From Bisporella sp. PMI_857 (Eukaryota; Ascomycota; Leotiomycetes; Helotiales; Helotiaceae): DNA of 64,000 nucleotides. Numbering within the stretch: the stretch's first letter is position 1; each line of letters begins with the position of its first letter. Shown in pieces: positions 46,914-57,446 of the stretch. The translations under genes and the position numbers were made by a program. Under the pieces are notes generated by a model that was not told the DNA's origin, searched no databases, and worked only from the letters and a program-made list of their open reading frames with translations. The DNA lies in assembly GCA_021307315.1 (NCBI GenBank), contig JAJSPD010000114.1, positions 31,120-95,119 on the forward strand, given 5' to 3'.

Positions 46914-48721
46914 ATGAGCGCGACTGCTGGACCACAATCTAGGAATGGCCCTCAAAAACCAAAATTTACAAGAGCCAGCGTCTCGAAGGTTAGGACGGGA
47001 TGCGTGACGTGGTATGTACACACTACATTACATGCAAATTTATTATTACTAAACAAAAGCTTATACTGACCTTACCTGGCATGGATAGCAAGTGAGTTGC
47101 CGAGAATGTCCAAAGGTTATGTGTATTTCTATTCCCTGACAACCAAAGGCTCCGTCACCTCAAATGCGATGAGGAGAAACCAGCCTGCCGGCGCTGCAGG
47201 CACGACCACCGAATATGTGACGGCTACAATTTTCCCAATCAGCCGCCTCGACCATGTCACCAGGACGACCTTCGCCTAAACAAACCGGCCTATAATACGC
47301 TGAAGGCGTCGATCCAAGCTCTATCAGTGTCGGCAGGTATTACTGGCAGTGACATTGAGAAATTTCTCTTCCATCATGCCAAAGAACATACCATCAAAGC
47401 CATGGGCAGTTCAACCTCAGTGGCTCGTTTCTGGCGTAACTATGTGCTACCACTTGGCCACAGCGTGGGAGCCATCAAACACGCATTGATGGCCCTAGGT
47501 GCAGCCCATAGATCATTCTTATGGAATTACTCCCCTGACTTCAACCCCTCAGACGACCGGAGCTACGAGAGCATTGCTATTCAGCAGTACAATCGCGCAA
47601 TCCAGCATGTTAGCGTGGTCATGTCAGATCCATCTCCTATGAACATCCAGATTACTCTTGTTTGCTGCCTCATCTTTATTTGCTTTGAAAATATGCGAGG
47701 TCAATACGCGGAGGCGCTTCGACATTTACGAGCCGGCTCACGGCTCCTCAGCTTCCGGCGTCCCCCTACCACCGTCATATATGATTCGGCAACAGAACGA
47801 GTTACGTCGCCCCAGGAAGTCAAATGGGATGGCGGTGATTTTGACCAGCTTTGCGATATTGCCGACATGTTCTCACGTCTCGGGCTAGATGCTCACATCT
47901 TCGTGGATGACGAAGTTATTTCCATGTCTGAAATCAGTTTCTACACTCAGCCTACTCATACGAGCGACACGTCTCGGCCCTTTACCAGTATTGAAGCGGC
48001 CCAGGAACAGCTGCACCGAATTGACAGAGACTTTGACGCGATAATGGAATGCCCCAACCCAAGTCTCAGTAATGAGTGCTACGACTCTTCAAGCACAATG
48101 CTCTGGGAGGTTCCGGACTCGCCTGAGGCATTGGCACAGATGGAAGAATACGATCTTGCATACCAAATCCTTCGCGACCGATTTGACGTCTGGGCTATCC
48201 ATTTCGACTTATTCATTCAGGACTTTTTGAAAGGAACGCCCTCAAAGCAAGAGTTGGATGAAGCGATGGTCCTTTCCCTGCACCAAAAGGTCTGGTCCGC
48301 CATCTTCAAGCAAGGTCCTTACTTCAACTACAAGTTGGAACGAACAGACTTGGAAGAAATCATCGAGCAAGCCGAGCTAATAGCCCTGTCAGCGCCCCCC
48401 TTAGCACAGCCAACGTTCACTTTCGACGCCAATCTCGTTCCACCTTTAGCATATGTATTCTCATTCTTTGAGCACGCTGATCTCCAGCAAAGGGCAATAT
48501 CCTTGCTCCGGTCGATGAACCGCCGAGAGGGGATATGGGACAGTGTCGAATTGGCTAAAATTTTCGAGACCACATTTGCGGCCAAAGAGTTCATTCCCGA
48601 TGCTGAGGAATGGGTAGAAGGGCCGGTTCTCCGACTTGTAGGAATGCTCTCGTCTGCTGGTCTACTTGAACCCAGAAATATAGGGGTCATTACGTTGCTA
48701 GGAAAGTCGAGGGGATGTTAG
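46914..48721 (+). CDS. Zn2Cys6 fungal transcription factor with a 3-nt microexon in the zinc cluster
   Basis: Nuclear regulator of 557 aa. Exons: 46914-47011, a 3-nt exon CAA at 47089-47091, and 47149-48721. Only this splicing restores the canonical C-x2-C-x6-C-x6-C-x2-C-x6-C cluster: RTGCVT from exon 1, the second Cys split TG|C, Lys split AA|G, then LRHLKCDEEKPACRRC and ICDGY from exon 3. Both introns have good donors (GTATGT, GTGAGT) and branch-like CTGAC near their acceptors. The C-terminal region (VARFWRNYVLPLGHSVGAIK, HALMALGAAHRSFL, LVCCLIFICFENMRGQYAEA, LRHLRAGSRLL) is the fungal-specific TF domain (Fungal_trans_2-like). Target genes are unknown. Confidence 0.85.
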
Positions 48722-49870
48722 TGGACGACAAGAGGGAGATGTGAGAACATGAATGCATTTATAAAACTCAATAAATGGTTGATCGCAAAATCGCTCGCCA
48801 CTTCCATTGTTCTATTTCAAAATTTGTCGCTGGTGAGCATGAGAATGGGGTCGAAGATCTGGATATTTTGCCTGCAGGTGTCCCTGATGCTGCTTGCATC
48901 GAAATATAGGTAGATAAAGATAATTGGTGAAGTTGTCAGTGATGAAGCTACCACCGCAAATAAGGCATTTTCTCCCAGCCGGTACTTTTAGTGTCGCTCT
49001 ATTGAATCAAGAACAGTATTTCCGGGTCATTTAGTAAATTGACAATTTGAAATTGGCTATATGTATATTAATTGAAGAGCTCAAAAACAAAGAGTATTTC
49101 TCTGTCAGTATAAAAGTAGGGTGTAATCTTAAATAAAGTAAGCCATATAGTTTCCTAGGAAAACGCAACGGAAATAGTCGATTTCCGGTCATTAAATGAG
49201 TAGACTTTATTGCTTCCAATAAACCCAAGCAAGTTATGAAATTTGCGAGAACATGAGATGCTCCTCAGGTTCCCTCAGCAAAGGACCAACCTATGTCGTG
49301 TAAATCATTAGACGTAGATATATACTTGAGACGATGTGCAATGTGCTCTACGAATTGGGATGCTATGAACTTCCTATGGAGTTAGTGTAGGACTGAAAAG
49401 CGGGGCCTGGTGCTGGTGGGAAGGATTCGCCGGTGCTAAGTTGGACTCAGCTACAAACTGGATTCAACCCTGTTCTCCCAACGATGACTCAACACAAGAA
49501 GGATCACGAGCAATGCTTGGATTTGAAATAGGAACAGTCTCGTCTCGTTTATTATCGGCCCCTTCAGGGCAATAAGGAAATGAAATGTAGTTAGGCATAT
49601 GCGCATTCTCCCTAGCCCCCAAAGAAATTGTAGAGGCATGTGACATCAGTTTGACATTGGTGTAACCGCTGTAGCCTGAACGCCAGGAATGCGAATAAGG
49701 TCCCTTTTTCAGAAAACCTAGCCAATACGGTTGGGCTGTGTTCCATCATACGGGTATTTATGGACAGCAAGCGACCCCCTGGAAGCAGCGGTATTGGGGT
49801 TTAGCTGGTCCTGTGAGTGGGGTCTATGTCAGCTCAGGCTCAAGTCAAGCAATTCTTCGCGGATATGTAG
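48722..49870. other. Intergenic region
   Basis: About 1.1 kb, partly AT-rich (48950-49230), between the 3' ends of the Zn2Cys6 gene (+) and the amine oxidase (-). No gene recognised. Confidence 0.45.
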
Positions 49871-52794
49871 TCAATAACGTACGGGGCCCACGGCACAAGA
49901 CGCAGGCTTTGCGCCAAACGTCACAACGGTCTGAGTACCGTTGTTGCCGTTATCAACGCGAATTTGCTGTGCGGTGGCCCGTGATGGATCACCTGGCAGA
50001 TAGTTCAATGGCTCAATAGTCAGAGCAGAGTACGCGGTTGAAAACACCGTGTTAGGCAAATCGCCGGAGTGTGGCATGTGGTGCATGCCTAGGTTGAACC
50101 AGAGGACACTGCAAGGTCGTTAGCTAGATACCTAGGGTAAAGCGCAAGAAATAGGTTCGGAAGGGTCCTCACAGGTCTTGTTGGGTGAGAGATTCTCCGT
50201 CAAAGTACTTGGCAAAATTCACTGCCGGGTCTGCTGGATCAAGCAAGTTGTACGGGTGCGATGCGCGCGCTTCGGTCTCTTTTTGTTTAGTTACGTAGAA
50301 GTGGCGATCGGCGTGGTTGGCGGCGTTTTGAGTAATGCTTGAGTTTTGGACGGTGAGGTGGGCAACACCAGCGGCTAGCATCGAGTTTAGTCTAACGCTC
50401 TAGCACTTCAATGTATCTCCTCAACGTACCTGGCATGAATCTGTACCCTGGGTTTTCGCCATAATTGTTTTTGGCGTCCGTATTCACAATAGCGTACAGG
50501 GAGTCACCGTTGGGAGACCAGTCGATCTTCGCCTCGTTCTCGTTTGTAATGAATGTCTTCTTAGCTTTCATAGTGTTGCGAGGCTTTCCGTCGTTCCAAA
50601 CATAACTGCTGACAGTTTAGTTTAAACACATATAAGTATGAATAAGTACTCTTACGTCTCAGTCGTTGGCACAAACTCTACCTTTTGTAAGGAGTTCTTC
50701 TCACCTAAGATATCGAAGTCGGCCTTAAAGGTAAGAACATGGTCGTGCATGGATCCAGAGAGATTATCGTGGATCTGGAATCCATACTCTTCATTGTGAG
50801 AAAAGTAACCGCTCTGAATGTATCCGGAAGCCCTGGCAGCTACCGTGATTGAGCCGTCCATATGAAATTCGTACGTTGTCTGATAGTCATAATTTCCAAC
50901 TGTCGTAACAGAGCGGAGCATGAAAGCGATATTCTTAGTAACGCTGGTAAATCCTCCTCCTGAATGTCTCTGAATGGGAAAGCCCCGATCCATCTCAAAC
51001 ATGCCTGTTGGATTGTTAGATGTGCGGAAATTGTAGCCCAATATCCTAGGATTGGACTTACAAATCCCATTAGGCTGGGTACGTCTTGTCGTGCCGTCTA
51101 AGAAATCAATGTTGACGTAGGTCGAGTGAGAAGGACAGTCGTAACCTGCATCACATGAGCCAAGGTTCTTTAGTTTCTCTATAGAGACGAAATCACTACC
51201 ATTGACAAGAGAGACAATGCTCGATCCGAATCCATACATCGTGTCGAAGTAGCTGGAACATGTAAGTGTTTAGGCCATTGGGTCAGTGACACAAGAAAGT
51301 TACCAAGTTCCCGATTGGATGGGATCGATTCCACTACAAGAGTAAGTGCCTTTCTCCCACAAAATAATGTCAGATCTCTTACGAGTAATGGGCCAGCGCT
51401 TCCTCCATACCAAGCTGCAAGTTGTGAGAAGATGGTCTAGAATTAAAGGCAGGTGTCACGTTACCTCGTACAAAATTCTCTTCCCTTTATATTTGAGGTC
51501 AAACAGTCTGACTCCCATATCGCGGCTGACGGTGATGTAGAAGGTAAAGTCCACTTTTTGAGTCAGTCAGTCAAGCTTGGGGGAGGCCATTCGGTGTGGA
51601 TGGCAACTTACTCCAGGACAAAAAGTTCTCGTTTGCGTCAAAAGAAAACCTCTTTGGGCCAGGTTGGACCGAAGCTGGTGGAGGAAGATCATCAAAAGGA
51701 AGGGCGTCTCCCTGTTTGTCAAGCTGCGCCCACGGCCCATCGACAACCATTCCTAGCTTTTTAAAACCAGGTTGGGCGAGTGCCTTACTGAATTCGTCTA
51801 TGGTTTTGTAGAAAATGTTGTTGTAAAGCCAGCCCTCAATCTTCCACTTTGAGGGGTCGCGGCCGGTCATGTCTGATCTGACGTAAAGACCTAATGGAAG
51901 TAGTGTGCCGGTGTCATATCGACCTGACGGGTTCCCCATGAATCCTTGCCATACCGTAACATGGCCGCTGTCCACTTGGGTGGGCGAAACCGTGGTAATC
52001 GAGACTGCGTCAGGGTTCTAGCGGCTAGTAGTTAGAATGTCTCATAAGAGTAGCCGCTGTGGCTTCGCAAAGTGCTCTACGTACCACATTCCACAGGGCT
52101 TTGATAGCATTGGCAGCCTGCGACATTATGTTTTCGTTAAACGTCCCCACTGCGTCGAAGTCGGCATTGTAGACACGAAGCTTGTTATCCGACTTCCTAG
52201 TGGATAAGAAAGTGAGTGGCTGAGCCTTTGTCTGGTTCGAAATCGGCAGAGGCCCGACCATCCACTCTTGCATGTACGGCTCCTTGGTGTTGCCAAACAT
52301 CAACATGGCACGAGCATATCGGGACGGAGCAGGTTTAGTGTCTGCCAGGTATGGAAGGACATCAGTCTTGTTGGGCTGCAGAAGGTCAATCGATACGCTG
52401 TGTTTGGCAGTTAGTTTGCGCATCCTGTCCTCTGTGTCATCGCTAGGGGTTGGATCCATACATGCTGTTGTCCCAGCTGGTGATACATGTTAGTCAGAAC
52501 AAACCTTTAAAGACTGGGAAACTTGTTGAGAACTCACCTCCCGCCAGTTTTCGTCAAATTCAACTCATTGGACTTGTATAGAAAGTCGATAGCCTCCGTC
52601 ACTTCCTGGTTTGTCAGGCACGCCCAGATATTCTTGCGCGGCGCTTTCGTTGTTGGTTGGGTCACTGCACACACGGGATTGCCCGTCTGTCGTTCTTGGT
52701 GGCTTTTGCCCTCTGGGTTGTGATATCCAGAGGCACAATTTACCAGGGCAAAATAACCAAGAAGTGGGAAGATAAGAGAGTTTCCCGGCTGCAT
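49871..52794 (-). CDS. Secreted copper amine oxidase
   Basis: Oxidises primary amines to aldehydes with release of H2O2 and ammonia, using topaquinone and copper. The ATG at 52794 opens a signal peptide (MQPGNSLIFPLLGYFALVNC). Multiple exons give NQEVTEAIDFLYKSNELNLT, EPYMQEWMVGPLPISN, FYITVSRDMGVRLFDLKYKG (encoded about 51475-51545), LQLGMEEALAHYSG-like text, and CDAGYDCPSHSTYVNIDFLD. VGNYDYQTTYEFHMDGSI contains the topaquinone precursor Tyr in N-Y-D-Y (about 50883-50897). GSMHDHVLTFKADFD gives the HxH copper pair, and LGMHHMPHSGDLPNT the third His region. The stop is at 49871. The secretion signal sets it apart from peroxisomal amine oxidases; it resembles the lysyl-oxidase-like fungal branch. 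An upstream in-frame ATG (52848) would place a less typical leader in front. Confidence 0.85.
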
Positions 52795-53691
52795 TTTTAT
52801 TGTCACTTGAGCTTGTAAATGGGGAAGGAGAGAAAGATAGATGTTCATGTAATTTGAAAATGCGGCATGATGGAGGGCTATTGTCTGTGATTAAATATTC
52901 TTAGAGTACAGACAGTTATTCTCGAAGGCACCGCCTTTGTAAAATACTGAGTACTGGGGGATGCCTTGAAAAGTAGGAACAAAGCCGATCAGGTCGAGCG
53001 GTTAATGGCTGCATCGTAAACCCACTCAAGGTGCATCGGTAAAGCTTCAATTGTATATAAACTGGTGTTTTAATTTGATTAAAATTGATCTGTACCATGT
53101 ATTCCTAACAGGCTGGACAAACTCTAAGCTGTCTTGATATACGACTTACGAATAAGCTTGGTAGTCAGTCGGCAGTGCTCGTAAAAGCCCTTACCCAATC
53201 AGGTATAGCGCCATGAGGACGACATCCAAGCATAACCGTGCACATGCCGTGTCAGTAATTCCTTTTTGCAATGTACGCATCGGTATGACTCAATTCGGGC
53301 AATGTTTCTTTAGGCAGGTTGCACAACAGACAGGAATCAAGCAGGCCGAATCTGACATCGCCGGGTCTTTCGGCTTCGGCTAGCAGCATAAGGATTCTGA
53401 CGGTTGTTATTAAATTCTTAGTGTAACGAACTACCGAGTTTCCGGCCCAATAACGCACACATTCATAGTGAGTTTTGGTGTAAAATATTTAAATCGCGCA
53501 TATTGGTTGTCTAGTATTGTGGCTCTTGGTCATAGGAAAAACAAAGAGCTGCGTGATGAAATCAAAAAGTCCCAAAGTGATTTAGCGCAGCGAATGTTTA
53601 ATTTAAAAAATAAACCTCCTTTTAGTTTAAAACTTTGCGGTTAACCTTAAAAAGAATTTAACATTTAGTCATTAGAATTATAATTACAATA
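52795..53691. other. Intergenic region, AT-rich toward the transposon nest
   Basis: No gene recognised. Bases 53460-53690 are strongly AT-rich and lead into the first LTR. The target duplication CAATA of that LTR is at 53687-53691. Confidence 0.45.
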
Positions 53692-53894
53692 TGTCACGGC
53701 ACGTAGGATAGGAGCAACGGCTCAAAGTAATACGGGTAAGAATCGAGAATAATAGAACTACAGAACTATGGAAGTAGAAAGGGAAGCCTATATACAGGAG
53801 TTCGGATCACGTGATGTGCTACGCGAGTGTCCCCACGGGTGCCTTACAGGCCGTCAGGCCTTATAGAAGCCGTAGGCGCGCCAGCGCCGTGACA
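53692..53894 (-). mobile_element. Solo LTR, 203 bp, with perfect 5-bp target duplication (CAATA)
   Basis: Begins TGTCACGGC and ends GCCGTGACA, a 9-bp perfect inverted terminus. It is flanked by CAATA on both sides (53687-53691 and 53895-53899). An internal CCTATATACAGG reads as a TATA box on the minus strand, suggesting minus orientation. A single LTR with a duplication indicates insertion followed by LTR-LTR recombination. Confidence 0.88.
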
Positions 53895-53914
53895 CAATAT
53901 ATAATACACCTACC

Positions 53915-54095
53915 TGTTGGTATAAAGTCATGTGAACGTTCCATGACGCACAGGCCACCACCTGAATGTATTTAAGTTCTCGCTCGTAGGACGTAACTTA
54001 GAATAATCAAGAACTAAATCAACACCTTTCGACAACGAGCATACTAAGTGAAATCACTAGTCTGCCCGTCGAGCAGTTGATATAGTCAACCGACA
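53915..54095 (+). repeat. 5' LTR of the non-autonomous element
   Basis: 181 bp, identical by eye to 56204-56384. It contains TATTTAAGTTC, a candidate promoter, and the tail GCATACTAAGTGAAATCACT shared with the solo LTR at 57726. Confidence 0.88.
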
Positions 54096-54140
54096 CTGAT
54101 CAGTAGAGGTTCTACTCTACAGATTAGCAAGGCTGATGCT

Positions 54141-54228
54141 TTTGTCGAAGAGAGGGGAGATTTCCGATACTTAGTAGATAGAGCATTTATTTGCAGATCT
54201 ATCGACTTTGTAGAAGTCGAACTTGCTA
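54141..54228 (+). repeat. Module A copy 1 (about 88 bp, three dispersed copies in the element)
   Basis: Starts with TTTGTCGAAGAGAGG, continues through TTCCGATACTTAG and ATAGAGCATTTATTTGCAG and ends TTTGTAGAAGTCGAACTTGC. Related copies are at about 55450-55545 and 55570-55655 inside the same element. Confidence 0.75.
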
Positions 54229-54324
54229 TTATCATTATTTGCATTGGAGCCAGATACCTAGTCTGCGGACAGATAGATATAGTCTCCCGATATTCGAATA
54301 ATCGCGTCGCAAGGACCTTACATC

Positions 54325-54790
54325 TACAGCCAATTCGACGGCTCCTGCCTGCCTGCCACACTCTTTACAGCCGATCCGACGGCTCCTGCTTGCCTGCTAT
54401 ACACTCTACAGCCAATCCGACGGCTCCTGCCTGCCTGCCACACTCTTTACAGCCGATCCGACGGCTCCTGCTTGCCTGCTATACACTCTACAGCCAATCC
54501 GACGGCTCCTGCCTGCCCGCCATACACTCTACAAACAATTCGACGGCCTCTGCCAGCCTGCCATACACCTTTACAGACAATTCGACGGCTTCTGCCTGCC
54601 TGCCACACTCTCTACAGCCAATTCGACGGCTTCTGCCTGCCTGCTACACTCTCTACAGCCAATTCGACGGCTTCTGCCTGCCTGCCACACTCTCTACAGC
54701 CAATTCGACGGCTTCCGCCAGCCTGCCATACCTCCTTACAGCCAATTCGACGGCCCCAGCCAGCCGGCTATACCTTCTACAGCGCTCACA
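54325..54790 (+). repeat. Tandem array of about 41-nt units (about 11 copies)
   Basis: The unit core is ACAGCCAATYCGACGGCTYC followed by TGCCTGCCTGCCACACTCT, with CAT/CTA variants. Because 41 is not a multiple of three, consecutive units are read in all three frames, yet no stop occurs in any of them. Four more degenerate units lie at about 55300-55450, downstream of the Gag-like ORF. Confidence 0.85.
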
Positions 54791-54842
54791 ACGCTTTATA
54801 ACTTTTTGCAGACTGCTACGAATCTGCAACTATACATACAGG

Positions 54843-55262
54843 ATGAATTGTTGGATCTGTGGCAAAGAAGGTTGCTATTCGTACAAGCACTCTTCTCAGG
54901 AACGCAAGAAAAAGCAAGGAACTCAAATTCAGGCATCTAAAGCTCAAGAACTAGCTGCGCAAGAAACTCAAGAGTTAGTCGCGTGTAAAGCTCAAGTTCA
55001 GGAACTTCAAAAAGAGTTACAAAGCAGCCAACAGCGGACTCACCAGTTTCAACAAGAAAACAGCCAGCTTCAAGCAGAAACTCGCCGGCTCCGAAAAGAA
55101 ACTTACTTGCTCCGAGAAGAAACTCGCCAGCTCCGAGAAGAAAATCACCAGCTCAAAGAAGAACTTCAAAATTGCCAACTCCAGATACGCCAGCTTCAAG
55201 AAAAAGATCAATATCAAAATGAGTTTCCAGCATACCACCGCGGAAACCAAAGTTGGTGGTAA
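54843..55262 (+). CDS. Gag-like zinc-knuckle/coiled-coil protein of the non-autonomous element (139 aa)
   Basis: The ATG at 54843 begins MNCWICGKEGCYSYKHS, a C-x2-C-x4-C-x4-H motif. It closely resembles the CxxCGKxGCxSxKH zinc knuckle found after capsid in fungal copia-type Gag proteins; the ordinary retroviral knuckle is CCHC. It is followed by a basic stretch (SSQERKKKQ) and about 100 residues of heptad-like coiled coil (QELQKELQSSQQR, LREETRQLREENHQLKEELQ). It ends in FPAYHRGNQSWW. The longer frame upstream runs through the 41-nt repeats and has no ATG. No protease or polymerase follows. The likely role is RNA binding or particle assembly, inferred. Confidence 0.65.
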   Translation: MNCWICGKEGCYSYKHSSQERKKKQGTQIQASKAQELAAQETQELVACKAQVQELQKELQSSQQRTHQFQQENSQLQAETRRLRKETYLLREETRQLREENHQLKEELQNCQLQIRQLQEKDQYQNEFPAYHRGNQSWW

Positions 55263-55719
55263 ATTTTTATAAGGACAAAAGCAAAGAGAATTCACCGATG
55301 TTCTACAGATAATCCGACGGCTCCGGCTAGCTTGCTATGCTCTACAGACAATTTGACGGCCCTTGCCTGCCTGCCATACCTCTACAGACAATTTGACGGT
55401 TTTTGCCAGCCTGCCATACTCCAAACAACCAGACGGCTTTTGCCAGGCTAATGCTTTTGCCGAAAAGAAAAGAGACTTCCGATACTTAGATGATAGAGCA
55501 TTCATTTGCAGATCTATCAATTTTGTAGAAGTTAACCTTTCTTTCTTCGGCTTTTGCTAAGCTGATAATTTTGTCGAAAAGAAGAAAGACTTCCGATACT
55601 TCGATGATAGAGCATTCATTTGCAGATTTATCAACTTTGTAGAAGTCGATCTTCTTGTTTTCGTTGCTGCTCAAGGAAGTTATTACAGCTTCTGATTCGG
55701 TCTTTACAGTCGACCTCCT

Positions 55720-56000
55720 TTTTCTCGTCGCTGCCCAGGGAGCTATTACAGCTCCTGATTCGATCCCTACAGTCGACCTTTCTTCCTCCGTCGCTGCCCA
55801 GGGAGCTATTACAGCTCCTGATTCGATCCCTACAGTCGACCTTTCTTCCTCCGTTGCTGCCCAGGGAGCTGCTACGGCCTTTCAGGCTGTTACAGCTCCT
55901 GATTCGATCCCTACAGTCGACCTTTCTTCCTCCGTTGCTGCCCAGGGAGCTGCTACGGCCTTTCAGGCTGTTACAGCTCCTGATTCGATCCTATAGTCGA
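55720..56000 (+). repeat. Tandem repeats of about 60 and 84 nt in the element's 3' half
   Basis: The unit GCTCCTGATTCGATCCCTAC, AGTCGACC, TTTCTTCCTCCGTYGCTGCC, CAGGGAGCTRYTACRGC repeats four to five times. Two units contain an extra 24-nt insert (CGGCCTTTCAGGCTGTTACA). Units of 60 and 84 nt are multiples of three, so the reading frame is kept through the array. Open frames at 55620-56150 and 55655-55996 are produced by it, but neither shows a known domain. Confidence 0.75.
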
Positions 56001-56203
56001 CCCTTCTTCCCTTGTTGCTGCCCAGGGAGCTACTACGACCCTCGAAGCTGTTACGGTTTTTCAGGCTGTTACGGCTTTCGACGCTATTACAGGCCTTTAC
56101 AGGCGAGCTACGTACGTCTGTTACAACCTTGGCTAGATAGAAGGATATGAGGCTTTACAGGTGCTATAGCTATTTGGTTTTCAAGCTTTTAAAGAGTTGC
56201 CAG

Positions 56204-56384
56204 TGTTGGTATAAAGTCATGTGAACGTTCCATGACGCACAGGCCACCACCTGAATGTATTTAAGTTCTCGCTCGTAGGACGTAACTTAGAATAATCAAG
56301 AACTAAATCAACACCTTTCGACAACGAGCATACTAAGTGAAATCACTAGTCTGCCCGTCGAGCAGTTGATATAGTCAACCGACA
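56204..56384 (+). repeat. 3' LTR of the non-autonomous element
   Basis: 181 bp, identical by eye to the 5' LTR, followed directly by the CTACC target duplication (56385-56389). Confidence 0.88.
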
Positions 56385-56508
56385 CTACCTTTTGTTAAAC
56401 ACAAACTAAAAATTGTAACATTTATTGCCTAGAACCATAATAGAACATAACAATTTAATTACTAATTTTTATATTATAAAAACACTTCAAAGTGTTCAAA
56501 GATATCAC

Positions 56509-56853
56509 TGTCACGGCCCCGGCCCAGCTCCGCTTACGGCCCCTATGTGTAACAGCCAGGAACCATCAAACCAGTTCAAGACCCCGGATATAGAACAAAA
56601 GTCTTTCTAACTCAAGGCGAACAGGGATCTCGATCCGTGGATCTCAGGAAGAGGGACTTAAAGATGTGAACAACTGTCAATTGTTATCACGAAAAGAACA
56701 AGCTACAGACAGAAAAAAAGAAGGAAAGCAGTGCTTTATATACAGGAGACTGGCCAGGGGCCAGTCTAAGCGAGTCCTGTCGTGTCAGGGGCCAGTCCTA
56801 ACAGGCCGAGCCCCAAGGGGGGCTCTAAGCGAGATGAGGCCAGGGCCGTGACA
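56509..56853 (-). mobile_element. LTR of a third family, 345 bp, minus orientation
   Basis: Starts TGTCACGGCCCCGGCCC and ends GGCCAGGGCCGTGACA (perfect 9-bp inverted ends, nearly 11). On the minus strand it reads CCTGTATATAAAGCACTGC, a strong TATA box, so orientation is minus. No matching duplication flanks it (ATCAC versus GTCCT), suggesting rearrangement after insertion. A partly matching copy in inverted orientation lies at 57240-57446. Confidence 0.75.
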
Positions 56854-57239
56854 GTCCTTACGGGAGAAATTAAGGTTTTCAGCTACGCAACGATCAGGGC
56901 TGCAAACGGCGTAAATAGCTTATGGCCAGCCACAGGCTTGCAGCCACTACCAAGGCGTATGAACTAGACTGCTATGGGCTTCAGCTGTTAGAGTACTTTC
57001 GGGGATACGAAAGTCACAAGCTTGGTGACACTGTAGGAAAAGAATACAACACAGTCGAGGGGCGAAGGATATAAAAGAAGATAGAACTCCTTGAGGGAGG
57101 GCAAGCTTGAGTATTTCATAGATTCAATGGCCTATATCTTATATCAATACAATACTATTACTTTTGCATTGCCAGTCACGTGTCGTCATAGCATACGCGT
57201 CCTCACCTGTTATATTACGGTCCTGCCTGCTGCCCCCTG

Positions 57240-57446
57240 TTTGTTACACTTGATCCTGGCTCCTGACAAGGTTGACTCGCTTACACTGGTCCCTGGCCAG
57301 TCTCCTGTATATAAAGCGCTGCTTTTCTCCTTTTCTTCTATCTGTAGCTTGTTCTTTTTGCTATAACAATTGATAGCCGCTCACATTTTTGAGTCTTTCT
57401 CCTCGAGATCTACGGATCGAGATCCCTGTTCGGCTTGAGTTTTTAC
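57240..57446 (+). mobile_element. Diverged, truncated copy of the 345-bp LTR in plus orientation
   Basis: Matches the reverse complement of 56509-56853 over its central part: both contain GGCCAGTCTCCTGTATATAA, TCTGTAGCTTGTTCTTTT, GATAACAATTGA-like and CGGATCGAGATCCCTGTTCG words. Ends are degraded, so the limits are approximate. With the other copy it forms an inverted pair about 390 bp apart. Confidence 0.7.

Larger units (their letters stand above)
53915..56384 (+). mobile_element. Complete non-autonomous LTR retrotransposon (TRIM/LARD-like), 2,470 bp
   Basis: Two LTRs of 181 bp (53915-54095 and 56204-56384), identical by eye, both begin TGTTGG and end CCGACA, and are flanked by a perfect 5-bp duplication CTACC (53910-53914 and 56385-56389). 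The 2.1-kb interior has no reverse transcriptase, integrase, RNase H or protease reading. Instead it holds several kinds of tandem and dispersed repeats and one 139-aa Gag-like ORF. The LTRs contain TATTTAAGTTC, a possible TATA box. Identical LTRs imply recent insertion, so an autonomous partner is needed for movement; the LTR sequence suggests a copia-like family. No conventional tRNA-complementary primer site was recognised after LTR1. Confidence 0.85.

Noticed and set aside
54390..54842. N-terminal extension of the Gag-like ORF through the 41-nt repeats
   Set aside because: It has no ATG (only a TTG) and is made of repeats read in rotating frames, so translation is not supported.
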